From Tissierellaceae bacterium (GTDB lineage: Bacteria; Bacillota; Clostridia; Tissierellales; Tissierellaceae), in NCBI GenBank assembly GCA_018434075.1, contig JAHDQA010000106.1, positions 1 through 34,775 of the forward strand: 34,775 nucleotides of DNA, written 5' to 3'. Both the position numbers and the translations under genes were made by a program. This document shows, in pieces, positions 25,600 to 34,775 of the stretch (positions are counted from its first letter, which is position 1; each line of letters opens with the position of its first letter). The notes under the pieces were generated by a model, which saw only the letters and a list, made by a program, of their open reading frames with translations, did no database searches and was not told the DNA's origin.

Positions 25600-26760
25600 A
25601 TGAAAGACTATATTTTATTTTTATGTGAGTGCGACATTGACGAAAGAACAGCAGAAGAATTGCATAAAGAAAATATTGAATGCTTATTTCTTAAAAATGA
25701 GATTCTTGAAGCAATAAAGTTATTCAGTCCCTTGGCTTTAGTGGTTGATGAACTCAAACTTAATTTGCTTGAAGTCATAAAAGAAAACAAAACTCCAATT
25801 ATAGTTTTAGCAAAAAACGATAATGAAAAACAAAGCGAGAGAGAAAATTTCAATTTTGTAAGAATAAATGACATTTGGGAAATTGTCAATTTAGCCAAGC
25901 TCATAAAACTATCTGCTTACTTTAGTATATATTCATTCAATTCAAACATTTTTAGAAAAGATATTGGAGAGAATATTTTATTGAGGTCATTGCAAAACAA
26001 ACCTTTAGGCATAAAAAATAGATATCTCTTGATCACGAAATTCTTTGACCAAGGAAGTACTGAATTTCAAGAGAAAAAATATAGAGAGTTATATAGTAGC
26101 ATAAATCATTTGTTTTCAACGTATAATTATTTTATTAAAGCGTTTTTGACCTATAGAGTAGACATTAGCACATTTGCTTCCTTTTACACTAATCTTGATT
26201 TAGATAACTTTATAAAGAACCTAAAAAAAACCATTTCCACATATTACAATGGAGATTGTTTCTATGCACATAATATCAATTTGAAATTTAAAATTATAGA
26301 CTTGAAGAACAATGCAAACAAAGTAAATCTTGAAGACTTTTACTATTTTAATCAAGATGAGATTTTCAACAAAGATATATTAGTAGAATCCGATAGAATG
26401 GAGTCAAGTAGAATATTGTTGATAGATGAAGATAATATAATAACAAATATACTAAAGTACAGGTACACGAACAAAGGATATGATGTTATCGTATTTAATG
26501 ATCTATTGGATGCTTACAATTTTTTAAATGAAAACAAAGCAGACCTTGTAATTACTGAGTTATACACTAAAAGCATGAATGCAGACGATTTTTTAATAAA
26601 GCTAAAGGAACAAGAAATAGACACCCCTGTCATAATTTTAAGCGGTCAAAAAAACGAATCTCTTGTAAATAAAATATTGAATTTAGGCGCGGTTGATTAT
26701 ATATCTAAACCATTCTCACCCATTGAATTGGATGCGAGATTGGAAAAAATGTTGGGTTAG
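25600..26760 (+). CDS. protein with C-terminal pseudo-receiver domain
   Basis: Cytoplasmic protein of 386 residues. Residues about 268-386 form a CheY-like receiver: the acidic cluster Asp-Glu-Asp (276-278), the conserved Ser348 in Leu-Ser-Gly and Lys370 in Ser-Lys-Pro-Phe. The phospho-acceptor position in Leu-Val-Ile-Thr-Glu320-Leu is Glu instead of Asp, so normal phosphorylation is unlikely and the domain may be locked in an active-like state. Residues 1 to about 100 could be a second, strongly diverged receiver-like fold; 100-260 is helical and unrecognised. There is no DNA-binding output domain. Start ATG 25600 is six bases after GGAGTG (25588-25593); the overlapping GTG 25591 is possible. 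Its stop lies nine bases before the HEAT gene start. Confidence 0.75.
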   Translation: MKDYILFLCECDIDERTAEELHKENIECLFLKNEILEAIKLFSPLALVVDELKLNLLEVIKENKTPIIVLAKNDNEKQSERENFNFVRINDIWEIVNLAKLIKLSAYFSIYSFNSNIFRKDIGENILLRSLQNKPLGIKNRYLLITKFFDQGSTEFQEKKYRELYSSINHLFSTYNYFIKAFLTYRVDISTFASFYTNLDLDNFIKNLKKTISTYYNGDCFYAHNINLKFKIIDLKNNANKVNLEDFYYFNQDEIFNKDILVESDRMESSRILLIDEDNIITNILKYRYTNKGYDVIVFNDLLDAYNFLNENKADLVITELYTKSMNADDFLIKLKEQEIDTPVIILSGQKNESLVNKILNLGAVDYISKPFSPIELDARLEKMLG

Positions 26761-26769
26761 GTGAAGAGA

Positions 26770-27906
26770 ATGGAACTCATTATAGTCTATTCAATTGTTA
26801 TATTTATTGTTTTGATATTATCTCTCTATGTATATTTAATATTTGAGAGATTAAATGATAAAAGAAAATCAAAGCTATCACATAAGAGTGAATTCGAGAT
26901 CTCAACATTACTTGATAAAATAATTTCCAAGATAGATCAAAATGAAATAAACAAAGATGATATTGAATTGCTAAAGTCATTTTTAAAATCTGACTTGACT
27001 GCTCAGATTTTAACTGAAAAGTTTATTCACTATATAGATAGCTTTAAAGGCACTTTTTTAGAGCAAACTGTAAAGTTATCTGAGGAGATAGGGATAGTAG
27101 ACTATCATATAAATAAACTTTCAACTAGAGACAAAAATGCCAGAATAGTAGCGATTAAAAATTTGGGAGGATTAAGGAATAAGAAAGCCCTAGACCATAT
27201 TTTACAAATGCTAAACACCTCAAATCCTGAGCAAATCTACACAAGTTTAAAGGCGATTTCCAATATCGGCGATGAAGAGTATTTTATACGCGCTTTTCAA
27301 ATGATAGATGAAAGCACTTCTCTTAGTGAAAGAAGCCTTATCGAAATAGCTGACGGATTTCAAGGAGATAAAACGAGAGTTTATTTAGAATTGATGAATT
27401 CACAAAACGATTTTATTTCTACAGTATTCATAAAATCTGCAGGTAATTTTAAAAACACAATTTTGTTAGATGAAATTTATAAATTTATTGATGATCCGAA
27501 TAATGAGAAAAAAATAGCTGCAGTTAGAGCTTTTGGAAACATTGGAGATAACAGGTATATTGATGATATTATCAAACATGCAAAGAGTGATTCTTGGGAA
27601 TTAAGAGCAACAGTTGCTAAAGTTTTAGGTCAATTAAATGATGCCAAAGCAATAGAAGCCTTATTAGAATTAGTAAGAGATGAAAACTTCTTTGTGAGAA
27701 GAAATTCCTCTGATTCGATAATAAGCCTAGAAAGTGGTTTGGAAGCGGTAAAAAAAGTTCTTTTAGGAGATGATAAATTTGCTATAGATTCGATAATTGA
27801 TTCTATAGAAAGAAAATTTACTTGGGACGAACTTGTTGAATATGACAAAAAACATGATGAGCCTAAACTTACTGACTTAATAAGCAAGTACATTAATCAA
27901 CAATAA
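26770..27906 (+). CDS. membrane-anchored HEAT-repeat protein
   Basis: A 378-residue protein with one N-terminal membrane segment (about 3-24) and then a soluble helical domain. From about residue 115 onward, helix pairs of the HEAT/PBS-lyase type repeat every 30 or so residues, with Asn-Ala-Arg-Ile-Val-Ala-Ile-Lys-Asn-Leu-Gly, Lys-Ile-Ala-Ala-Val-Arg-Ala-Phe-Gly-Asn-Ile-Gly and Glu-Leu-Arg-Ala-Thr-Val-Ala-Lys-Val-Leu-Gly as clear examples. HEAT arrays are protein-protein scaffolds; here it may connect the pseudo-receiver protein with the membrane glycosyltransferase. Start ATG 26770 follows AGGTGA (26758-26763); GTG 26761 is the alternative. It ends 16 bases before the glycosyltransferase start. 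Confidence 0.78.
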   Translation: MELIIVYSIVIFIVLILSLYVYLIFERLNDKRKSKLSHKSEFEISTLLDKIISKIDQNEINKDDIELLKSFLKSDLTAQILTEKFIHYIDSFKGTFLEQTVKLSEEIGIVDYHINKLSTRDKNARIVAIKNLGGLRNKKALDHILQMLNTSNPEQIYTSLKAISNIGDEEYFIRAFQMIDESTSLSERSLIEIADGFQGDKTRVYLELMNSQNDFISTVFIKSAGNFKNTILLDEIYKFIDDPNNEKKIAAVRAFGNIGDNRYIDDIIKHAKSDSWELRATVAKVLGQLNDAKAIEALLELVRDENFFVRRNSSDSIISLESGLEAVKKVLLGDDKFAIDSIIDSIERKFTWDELVEYDKKHDEPKLTDLISKYINQQ

Positions 27907-27922
27907 CATGGGAGAAATCTAT

Positions 27923-29311
27923 ATGATTACGAGATTTGTATTAGGATTTAACTTTTTTATAATATTTTATGTCTTTGCAATTAATTTCATATATTTTATA
28001 CAATTAATTTTGTCGATTTTTAATTTATATGGATATCTAAAAAAAATGGAATATTCAGATTACAAGAATTATGTGTTTTCTGAAAATATGATACCAATTT
28101 CTATATTAGTAGCAGCGTATAATGAAGAAAAGACCATAGTAAGCAATGTCGCATCGCTTTTAGCATTAAAGTATCCAATGTTTGAAGTTGTAGTAGTAAA
28201 TGACGGATCAAGAGACAATACATTGAAAGAGCTACAACTAAATTATGAGCTAGAAAAAATAAGTAGACCTATGTACAAGAGAATATTAACAAAAGAAGTT
28301 AAGGGGATTTATACTAGCAAAAAATATTCAAATCTTATAGTCGTTGACAAAGAAAACGGAGGGAAAGCAGATGCTCTCAACGCAGGCGTAAATATTTCCA
28401 GATATCCAATAGTATCTTCAATCGACGCTGATTCTATATTAGAGTCCGATGCACTTGTGAGAGTAGTAATGCCATTTATCGAAGATAAAAATACCGCGGC
28501 TGTAGGAGGGATTGTCAGAATAGCAAATGGATCAGATATTAAAGATGGCAGAGTTATAAATGTCAATATACCAAAGAGCCATCTGGCGAGGTTTCAAATT
28601 GTAGAATACTTGAGAGCGTTCTTGATTGGTAGAGTAGGTTGGGATTCTATGAATTCTCTGCTAATAATCTCAGGGGCTTTTGGAGTTTTTAGAAAAGATA
28701 TTCTTATTAAAGTCGGGGGATACGCCCGTACAATTGGAGAAGATATGGAATTGGTTTTAAAAATTCATAAATATTCATTAGAGAATAAATTGAATTTAAG
28801 AGTAAAATTTATACCAGATCCCGTTTGTTGGACTCAAGCACCAGAAAATATAAAGAGCTTGAGGACACAGAGAAGAAGATGGCAAGTGGGTTTAATGCAG
28901 AGCTTGTTTTCACATAAAAACATGTTATTCAATCCTAGTTACAAACAAATAGGAATTTTTGCACTGCCTTATTATTGGATTTTTGAGATGATCGGACCAC
29001 TGGTAGAGATATTGGGATATATCTTAATCCCTGTTTCATACTTTATTGGCATCTTGAATTTAAAATATATGATATTGTTTTTTAGCGCATCTGTGTTATA
29101 CGGGATTATATTGTCTTTGGGAGCACTGTTGTTGGAAGAGTACACTTTTCACAAATACCCTAAACCGAAACACATTATTATACTTTCGATTTATGCCATA
29201 TTGGAAAACTTTGGATTTAGGCAACTTATGACTTTTTACAGAGTGGAAGGAATATTTAGGTATAATAAATTGAAAAATAAATGGGGAGAAATAAAAAGAA
29301 AAGAATTTTAA
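27923..29311 (+). CDS. membrane family 2 glycosyltransferase, processive type
   Basis: A 462-residue membrane enzyme like poly-N-acetylglucosamine, hyaluronan and cellulose synthases. One or two membrane segments come first (about 4-35). The GT-A domain follows, with Asp94 in Asn-Asp-Gly-Ser, the Asp168-Ala-Asp170 metal motif, Gly-Glu-Asp (272-274) for the acceptor base and Gln-Arg-Arg-Arg-Trp (316-320), the signature of processive enzymes. About three or four membrane segments end the protein. There is no PilZ domain, so c-di-GMP, if relevant, must act through a partner. Start ATG 27923 has GGGAGA at 27910-27915; the upstream ATG 27908 overlaps it. Sugar donor and product are unknown. Last gene of the five-gene operon. 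Confidence 0.85.
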   Translation: MITRFVLGFNFFIIFYVFAINFIYFIQLILSIFNLYGYLKKMEYSDYKNYVFSENMIPISILVAAYNEEKTIVSNVASLLALKYPMFEVVVVNDGSRDNTLKELQLNYELEKISRPMYKRILTKEVKGIYTSKKYSNLIVVDKENGGKADALNAGVNISRYPIVSSIDADSILESDALVRVVMPFIEDKNTAAVGGIVRIANGSDIKDGRVINVNIPKSHLARFQIVEYLRAFLIGRVGWDSMNSLLIISGAFGVFRKDILIKVGGYARTIGEDMELVLKIHKYSLENKLNLRVKFIPDPVCWTQAPENIKSLRTQRRRWQVGLMQSLFSHKNMLFNPSYKQIGIFALPYYWIFEMIGPLVEILGYILIPVSYFIGILNLKYMILFFSASVLYGIILSLGALLLEEYTFHKYPKPKHIIILSIYAILENFGFRQLMTFYRVEGIFRYNKLKNKWGEIKRKEF

Positions 29312-29337
29312 ATGAGAGGATTTACATCCTCTCATTT
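29310..29337. terminator. bidirectional terminator between the glycosyltransferase and diguanylate cyclase genes
   Basis: A 12-base-pair stem (29310-29321 with 29326-29337, loop TTAC) containing GAGAGGAT and ATCCTCTC overlaps or touches both stop codons of the convergent genes. It is flanked by a T-rich side at its right edge and by TTTTAAA at its left. Confidence 0.75.
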
Positions 29338-30234
29338 TGCACTTACGATATTTTTTCCATTTTTCTTAGCTTTTAGCAATTCTATATCTGCTTTTTCGAT
29401 AGCCTTGTTGTAATCATCTGTAACTTCATCCAATGCGATTTCATAAATTCCAAAACTTGCAGTAATATTTATTTCCATTTCATTGTAGAATATCTTTTTA
29501 TTTTCGAGTGTATGTCTTATTCTATCAGCTACTCTAATAGCATTTGATTTATTTGTGTTTTGGAGTATTATTACAAATTCGTCTCCTCCAAATCTCGCAA
29601 TCCAATCATCTTCTCTAATGCACATCATTGCTAAGTTAGCAAACACCTTGAGCGCTTCATCTCCAGCCAAATGGCCAAAAGTGTCGTTGATGTATTTGAA
29701 GTTATCCAAATCCGCCATGATAACTGAAATAGGGTAATTATTGACAGCGGAGTTATATATGTCAGCAGGCAATCTAGTCGCCAGATAGTTGCGATTATAA
29801 GCACCAGTAACTGGATCAATCGACAATGCATTGTTTACATCTTTGATTTGTGAATTCAAATTTAGATTTAAGTTGTTTTCGACATCCTTTAACGTTAAAG
29901 AATCCGAAGTGTTTTTTATGAATTCAACTATGACTTTTTCACTTTCAATCCACAACGGAACAGCCATCACAATATATGTATCTTTACCTTTTTGCTCAAT
30001 TTTAAGGCTAGTAGTTTCAGCGTTATAGGATTTCATAGAAACGCAGTTTTCACATATTTTGCCGTTATTCCAGAACTTATAGCATGGAGCATAATCCAAT
30101 ACTTTTTCATCAACATTTGATTTGAAGTAGTAGACTTTTTTTGTTATCGGATTAATAATTCTTATTGAGTCGTATATATTAGATAATGTATCAATTGAAG
30201 ACATGAGAGCATCTAAGTTCAATTCATTTAACAA
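29332..30234 (-). CDS. diguanylate cyclase with N-terminal Cys-containing sensor domain
   Basis: Makes cyclic di-GMP from two GTP. The protein has 300 residues and no membrane segment. The GGDEF domain (about 135-300) is intact: Asp-Pro-Val-Thr-Gly-Ala-Tyr-Asn-Arg, Ala-Asp-Leu-Asp-Asn-Phe-Lys, and Gly-Gly-Asp-Glu-Phe at 216-220. Arg207-Glu-Asp-Asp210, exactly five residues before it, is the RxxD inhibitory site, so product feedback is expected. The N-terminal PAS-like part (about 15-110) has Cys51, Cys61 and Cys64 in a Cys-Tyr-Lys-Phe-Trp ... Cys-Glu-Asn-Cys arrangement that may bind a metal or sense redox state. Start is TTG (complement of 30232-30234) six bases after GGAGGAG. It is convergent with the glycosyltransferase operon, which suggests a shared exopolysaccharide role. 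Confidence 0.9.
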   Translation of the reverse strand: MLNELNLDALMSSIDTLSNIYDSIRIINPITKKVYYFKSNVDEKVLDYAPCYKFWNNGKICENCVSMKSYNAETTSLKIEQKGKDTYIVMAVPLWIESEKVIVEFIKNTSDSLTLKDVENNLNLNLNSQIKDVNNALSIDPVTGAYNRNYLATRLPADIYNSAVNNYPISVIMADLDNFKYINDTFGHLAGDEALKVFANLAMMCIREDDWIARFGGDEFVIILQNTNKSNAIRVADRIRHTLENKKIFYNEMEINITASFGIYEIALDEVTDDYNKAIEKADIELLKAKKNGKNIVSAK

Positions 30235-30257
30235 TCAAATCTCCTCCTATTAGACAG

Positions 30258-30286
30258 ATTATACTAAATCGGTTACAATTTTGCAA
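30258..30286 (-). promoter_or_regulatory. promoter of the diguanylate cyclase gene
   Basis: On the minus strand TTGCAA (30286 to 30281), a 17-base spacer and a perfect TATAAT (30263 to 30258) lie just upstream of the ribosome binding site. Confidence 0.6.
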
Positions 30287-30352
30287 TAAATATATTTCCA
30301 GTAATTTATTATGTTAATATGTTAGATAAAGGACTTTTAAGATTAACTTTCA

Positions 30353-30382
30353 TTGGAAATTAAACTAATAATGCTATATAAT
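30353..30382 (+). promoter_or_regulatory. promoter of pcrA-ligA
   Basis: TTGGAA (30353-30358), an 18-base spacer and perfect TATAAT (30377-30382), about 30 bases before the pcrA start. Confidence 0.55.
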
Positions 30383-30412
30383 TATTGTTAGATTAGTTGG
30401 GATGGTGAAAAA

Positions 30413-32635
30413 ATGAATTATTTAGATGGACTGAATGATAGACAGAAAGAAGCTGTTTTATATAATGAAGGACCACTTTTAATTATGGCAGGAGCAGGCA
30501 GCGGAAAGACAAAAGTGGTAACTCATAAGATCGCTTATATAATAGATAAAGGTTTGGCAAAACCTTCTGAAATTTTGGCGATTACATTTACAAACAAAGC
30601 GGCAACAGAAATGAGTGAAAGAGTAGAGAAATTAATAGATGTAGATGTTCTTTCAATGTGGATTGGAACTTTTCACTCAATCTGCGTAAGAATGCTCAGG
30701 AAAGATATAGATAAATTAGGCTACAGTTCGAACTTCACTATTTATGACAGGGATGACCAAATCACACTTATCAAAGAATGCATGAGAGAACTAAACTTAA
30801 GCAAAGAGACTTATAAGGAAAGTTCAATATTAGCTAAGATAAGCAGTTTGAAAAATACAAGAGTGACTCCTGATGAATACATAAATGAAAACTACAAGGA
30901 CTTTAGAGAGAGAAACATTGGTGAAGTATACGCATTATATGAAAAGAAATTAAGAGAATACAACTCTCTCGATTTTGATGATTTATTGATAAAAGCAGTG
31001 GAATTATTGACTGACAATATAAATATAAGGAGATATTACCAAAACAAGTTTAAATTCATTTTTGTAGATGAATATCAAGATACTAATAAAATTCAGTATC
31101 TATTTGTGAGATTATTGACCACAAAAGAGAACAAGATTTGTGTAGTAGGAGATTCAGATCAAGCTATTTATTCTTGGAGGAATGCAGACATATCAAATAT
31201 TCTTGAATTTGAAAAAGACTTTGAGGGAGCAAAAGTTATATTATTGGAGCAGAACTACAGATCCACAAAAAAAATACTAAAAATAGCAAATGAGGTCATA
31301 AAAAACAACAATTACAGGAAGCATAAGGACCTTTGGACTGACAAAATAGATGGGGATGATGTAAGTTATGCTGAACTTGAGTATTCAGAGGATGAAGCGT
31401 ATTTTGTAGCCAATAAGATTAACAACTTGCTATATAAGGGATATAAACTCAAAGATATAGCTGTTTTGTACCGCACAAATGTACAATCGAGGCCATTTGA
31501 AGAAGCGTTTATGGCAGAAGAAATTCCATATAAAGTAGTTGGAGGATTGAAATTCTATGATAGAAAAGAAATTAAAGATATAGTTTCCTATCTGAAATTC
31601 ATTCAAAATCCAAATGACAATATATCACTTAAGAGAATTATAAATGTGCCTAAAAGGGGAATAGGAGATTCTACAATTAAAACTCTAGAGGAATTATCTA
31701 ACAAACAAAATGAATCTATATATGAAATAATGCTTGATAAAAACATTCTTGATTCTAACTTGACGCAAAGAGCTATAAAAAGCATCGATTCTTTTTTGCA
31801 ACAAATTAATCTACTGATTGCTAAAAAAGAACTGTTAGGAGTAAAAGAATTTATAGAAGAAGTGATAAACTCAACAGGATATATACAAGAGTTAGAAAAA
31901 GAGGATACGATAGAAGCGAAGTCTCGCATTGAAAACATAAAGGATTTTTTATCAGTTGCAGTTAATTTTGAAAATAAGAATCCAAATGGCTCTTTGGAAG
32001 ATTTTTTAGCATCTGTTTCATTATTATCAGATGTAGATAAGACAAATGACCAAGAAAATGCTGTATCGCTGATGACAGTGCATAGTGCTAAAGGGCTGGA
32101 ATTTAAAGTAGTATTTTTAGTTGGAATGGAAGAAGGCCTTTTCCCAATATCAAGGAGCTTGGAAAGCGAGGATGATTTAGAAGAGGAAAGAAGGCTATGC
32201 TATGTGGCGATTACAAGGGCAAAAGAGAAGCTCTTTGTAACCAGCGCCAAAAGAAGAACTATTTACGGCAATACCAATTATACATTACAATCAAGGTTTA
32301 TTAAAGAGATGGGAAATCTTCTAGAGCTTGATGAGAGTATAAAAAGTGAAAAGAAAGAAAAAGAAGACAAAGCTAGAGAAAGATTGGTAGATTATATTGA
32401 TTATACAAAAGATCATTACTCTCACAAAGTAAATTATCAACAAATGGCCAACAAACCAATAAAAACAAACAAGGACAATATAGAAGTAGGCATGAAAGTG
32501 CAACACTCTAAATTTGGCGTAGGGATGGTTGTAATGATTAAAGATGAAGGAAATGACAAAAAAATCACCATAGCTTTTGATCAAGGAGGAGTTAAAACTT
32601 TACTCTATTCAGTAGCACCTATAACCATATTATAG
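30413..32635 (+). CDS. pcrA: ATP-dependent DNA helicase PcrA (UvrD/Rep family)
   Basis: 3'-5' superfamily 1A helicase for replication, nucleotide excision repair and removal of recombination intermediates. The protein has 740 residues, normal for PcrA. Motifs in order: Q motif Gly-Leu-Asn-Asp-Arg-Gln (6-11), Walker A Gly-Ala-Gly-Ser-Gly-Lys-Thr near 27-33, Walker B Val-Asp-Glu-Tyr-Gln-Asp-Thr, motif III Gly-Asp-Ser-Asp-Gln-Ala-Ile-Tyr-Ser-Trp-Arg, motif V Thr-Val-His-Ser-Ala-Lys-Gly-Leu-Glu and motif VI Val-Ala-Ile-Thr-Arg-Ala. The C-terminal about 50 residues form the small Tudor-like RNA-polymerase-binding domain (Val-Gln-His-Ser-Lys-Phe-Gly-Val-Gly). ligA follows nine bases later, the usual pcrA-ligA pair of Firmicutes; pcrB is absent. 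Confidence 0.96.
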   Translation: MNYLDGLNDRQKEAVLYNEGPLLIMAGAGSGKTKVVTHKIAYIIDKGLAKPSEILAITFTNKAATEMSERVEKLIDVDVLSMWIGTFHSICVRMLRKDIDKLGYSSNFTIYDRDDQITLIKECMRELNLSKETYKESSILAKISSLKNTRVTPDEYINENYKDFRERNIGEVYALYEKKLREYNSLDFDDLLIKAVELLTDNINIRRYYQNKFKFIFVDEYQDTNKIQYLFVRLLTTKENKICVVGDSDQAIYSWRNADISNILEFEKDFEGAKVILLEQNYRSTKKILKIANEVIKNNNYRKHKDLWTDKIDGDDVSYAELEYSEDEAYFVANKINNLLYKGYKLKDIAVLYRTNVQSRPFEEAFMAEEIPYKVVGGLKFYDRKEIKDIVSYLKFIQNPNDNISLKRIINVPKRGIGDSTIKTLEELSNKQNESIYEIMLDKNILDSNLTQRAIKSIDSFLQQINLLIAKKELLGVKEFIEEVINSTGYIQELEKEDTIEAKSRIENIKDFLSVAVNFENKNPNGSLEDFLASVSLLSDVDKTNDQENAVSLMTVHSAKGLEFKVVFLVGMEEGLFPISRSLESEDDLEEERRLCYVAITRAKEKLFVTSAKRRTIYGNTNYTLQSRFIKEMGNLLELDESIKSEKKEKEDKARERLVDYIDYTKDHYSHKVNYQQMANKPIKTNKDNIEVGMKVQHSKFGVGMVVMIKDEGNDKKITIAFDQGGVKTLLYSVAPITIL

Positions 32636-34654
<2,019 letters not shown>

Positions 34655-34775
34655 AATTCAAGGGGTAAATTAAAAAAATATAGGAATTGATAAAATTAAA
34701 AATTAAATAAAACAGGCATAGAAAAAAGATCCTAAATAGAGAATTTCTTAAATTAGGATTTCTGAACTTTGTATT

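Noticed and set aside
34729..34759. ATCCTAA/TTAGGAT inverted repeat after ligA as terminator
   Set aside because: Short stem, long loop and no clean T-run; the window ends too soon to judge.

Overview
The window is AT-rich, gene-dense DNA with strong AGGAGG-type ribosome binding sites, frequent TTG starts and TTGACA/TATAAT-like promoters. Gene content (single-chain clostridial-type PurL, Fe-S type PurF, fhs, PRPP/guanine riboswitches, BMP nucleoside transporter, YerC, PcrA, NAD-dependent LigA) points to the chromosome of a low-GC Gram-positive anaerobe of the Clostridia/Tissierellia kind. I see no tRNA, rRNA, insertion sequence, phage or CRISPR array. I support 25 protein genes.

Layout. (1) 221-1466: a UPF0718/ArsP-type permease and a small CxxC thioredoxin-like protein. 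(2) 1635-6692: a nucleoside ABC importer (BMP-family lipoprotein, double ATPase, two permeases), with a terminator and an unexplained bulged hairpin between the lipoprotein and the ATPase genes. (3) 6729-7706, minus strand: a D-2-hydroxyacid dehydrogenase, divergent from the purine operon. (4) 7785-18983: de novo purine operon purC-L-E-F-M-N-H-D. It starts with a tandem guanine aptamer plus PRPP aptamer, and a second, very similar PRPP aptamer sits between purC and purL. fhs follows and supplies formyl-tetrahydrofolate for PurN and PurH. (5) 20825-21133: yerC. (6) 21541-29311: a probable five-gene operon that begins with a glutamine-synthetase-family gene and continues with a membrane-anchored glycosidase-like protein, a pseudo-receiver protein, a membrane-anchored HEAT-repeat protein and a membrane glycosyltransferase. 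A diguanylate cyclase converges on it from the other strand. (7) 30413-34654: pcrA and ligA.

Main discovery. Both glutamine-dependent enzymes of the purine operon appear to have lost their glutaminase active sites while keeping intact synthase halves. PurF has Ser where the N-terminal catalytic Cys belongs and has also lost the Asn and Asp of the glutamine site. PurL has Gly for the catalytic Cys and Thr for the catalytic His in its C-terminal amidotransferase domain. Such parallel decay suggests purine synthesis driven by free ammonia (or by an ammonia donor encoded elsewhere), which would suit an ammonia-rich, amino-acid-fermenting life. This is inferred from sequence only.

Second point of interest: the polysaccharide-type locus in region 6, where a glutamine-synthetase-like gene, a receiver domain with Glu in place of the phospho-acceptor Asp, a HEAT scaffold and a c-di-GMP synthase surround a processive-type glycosyltransferase. 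The order pur genes, yerC, pcrA, ligA recalls Bacillus subtilis, as if regions 5-7 were an old conserved block with the glycan module inserted.
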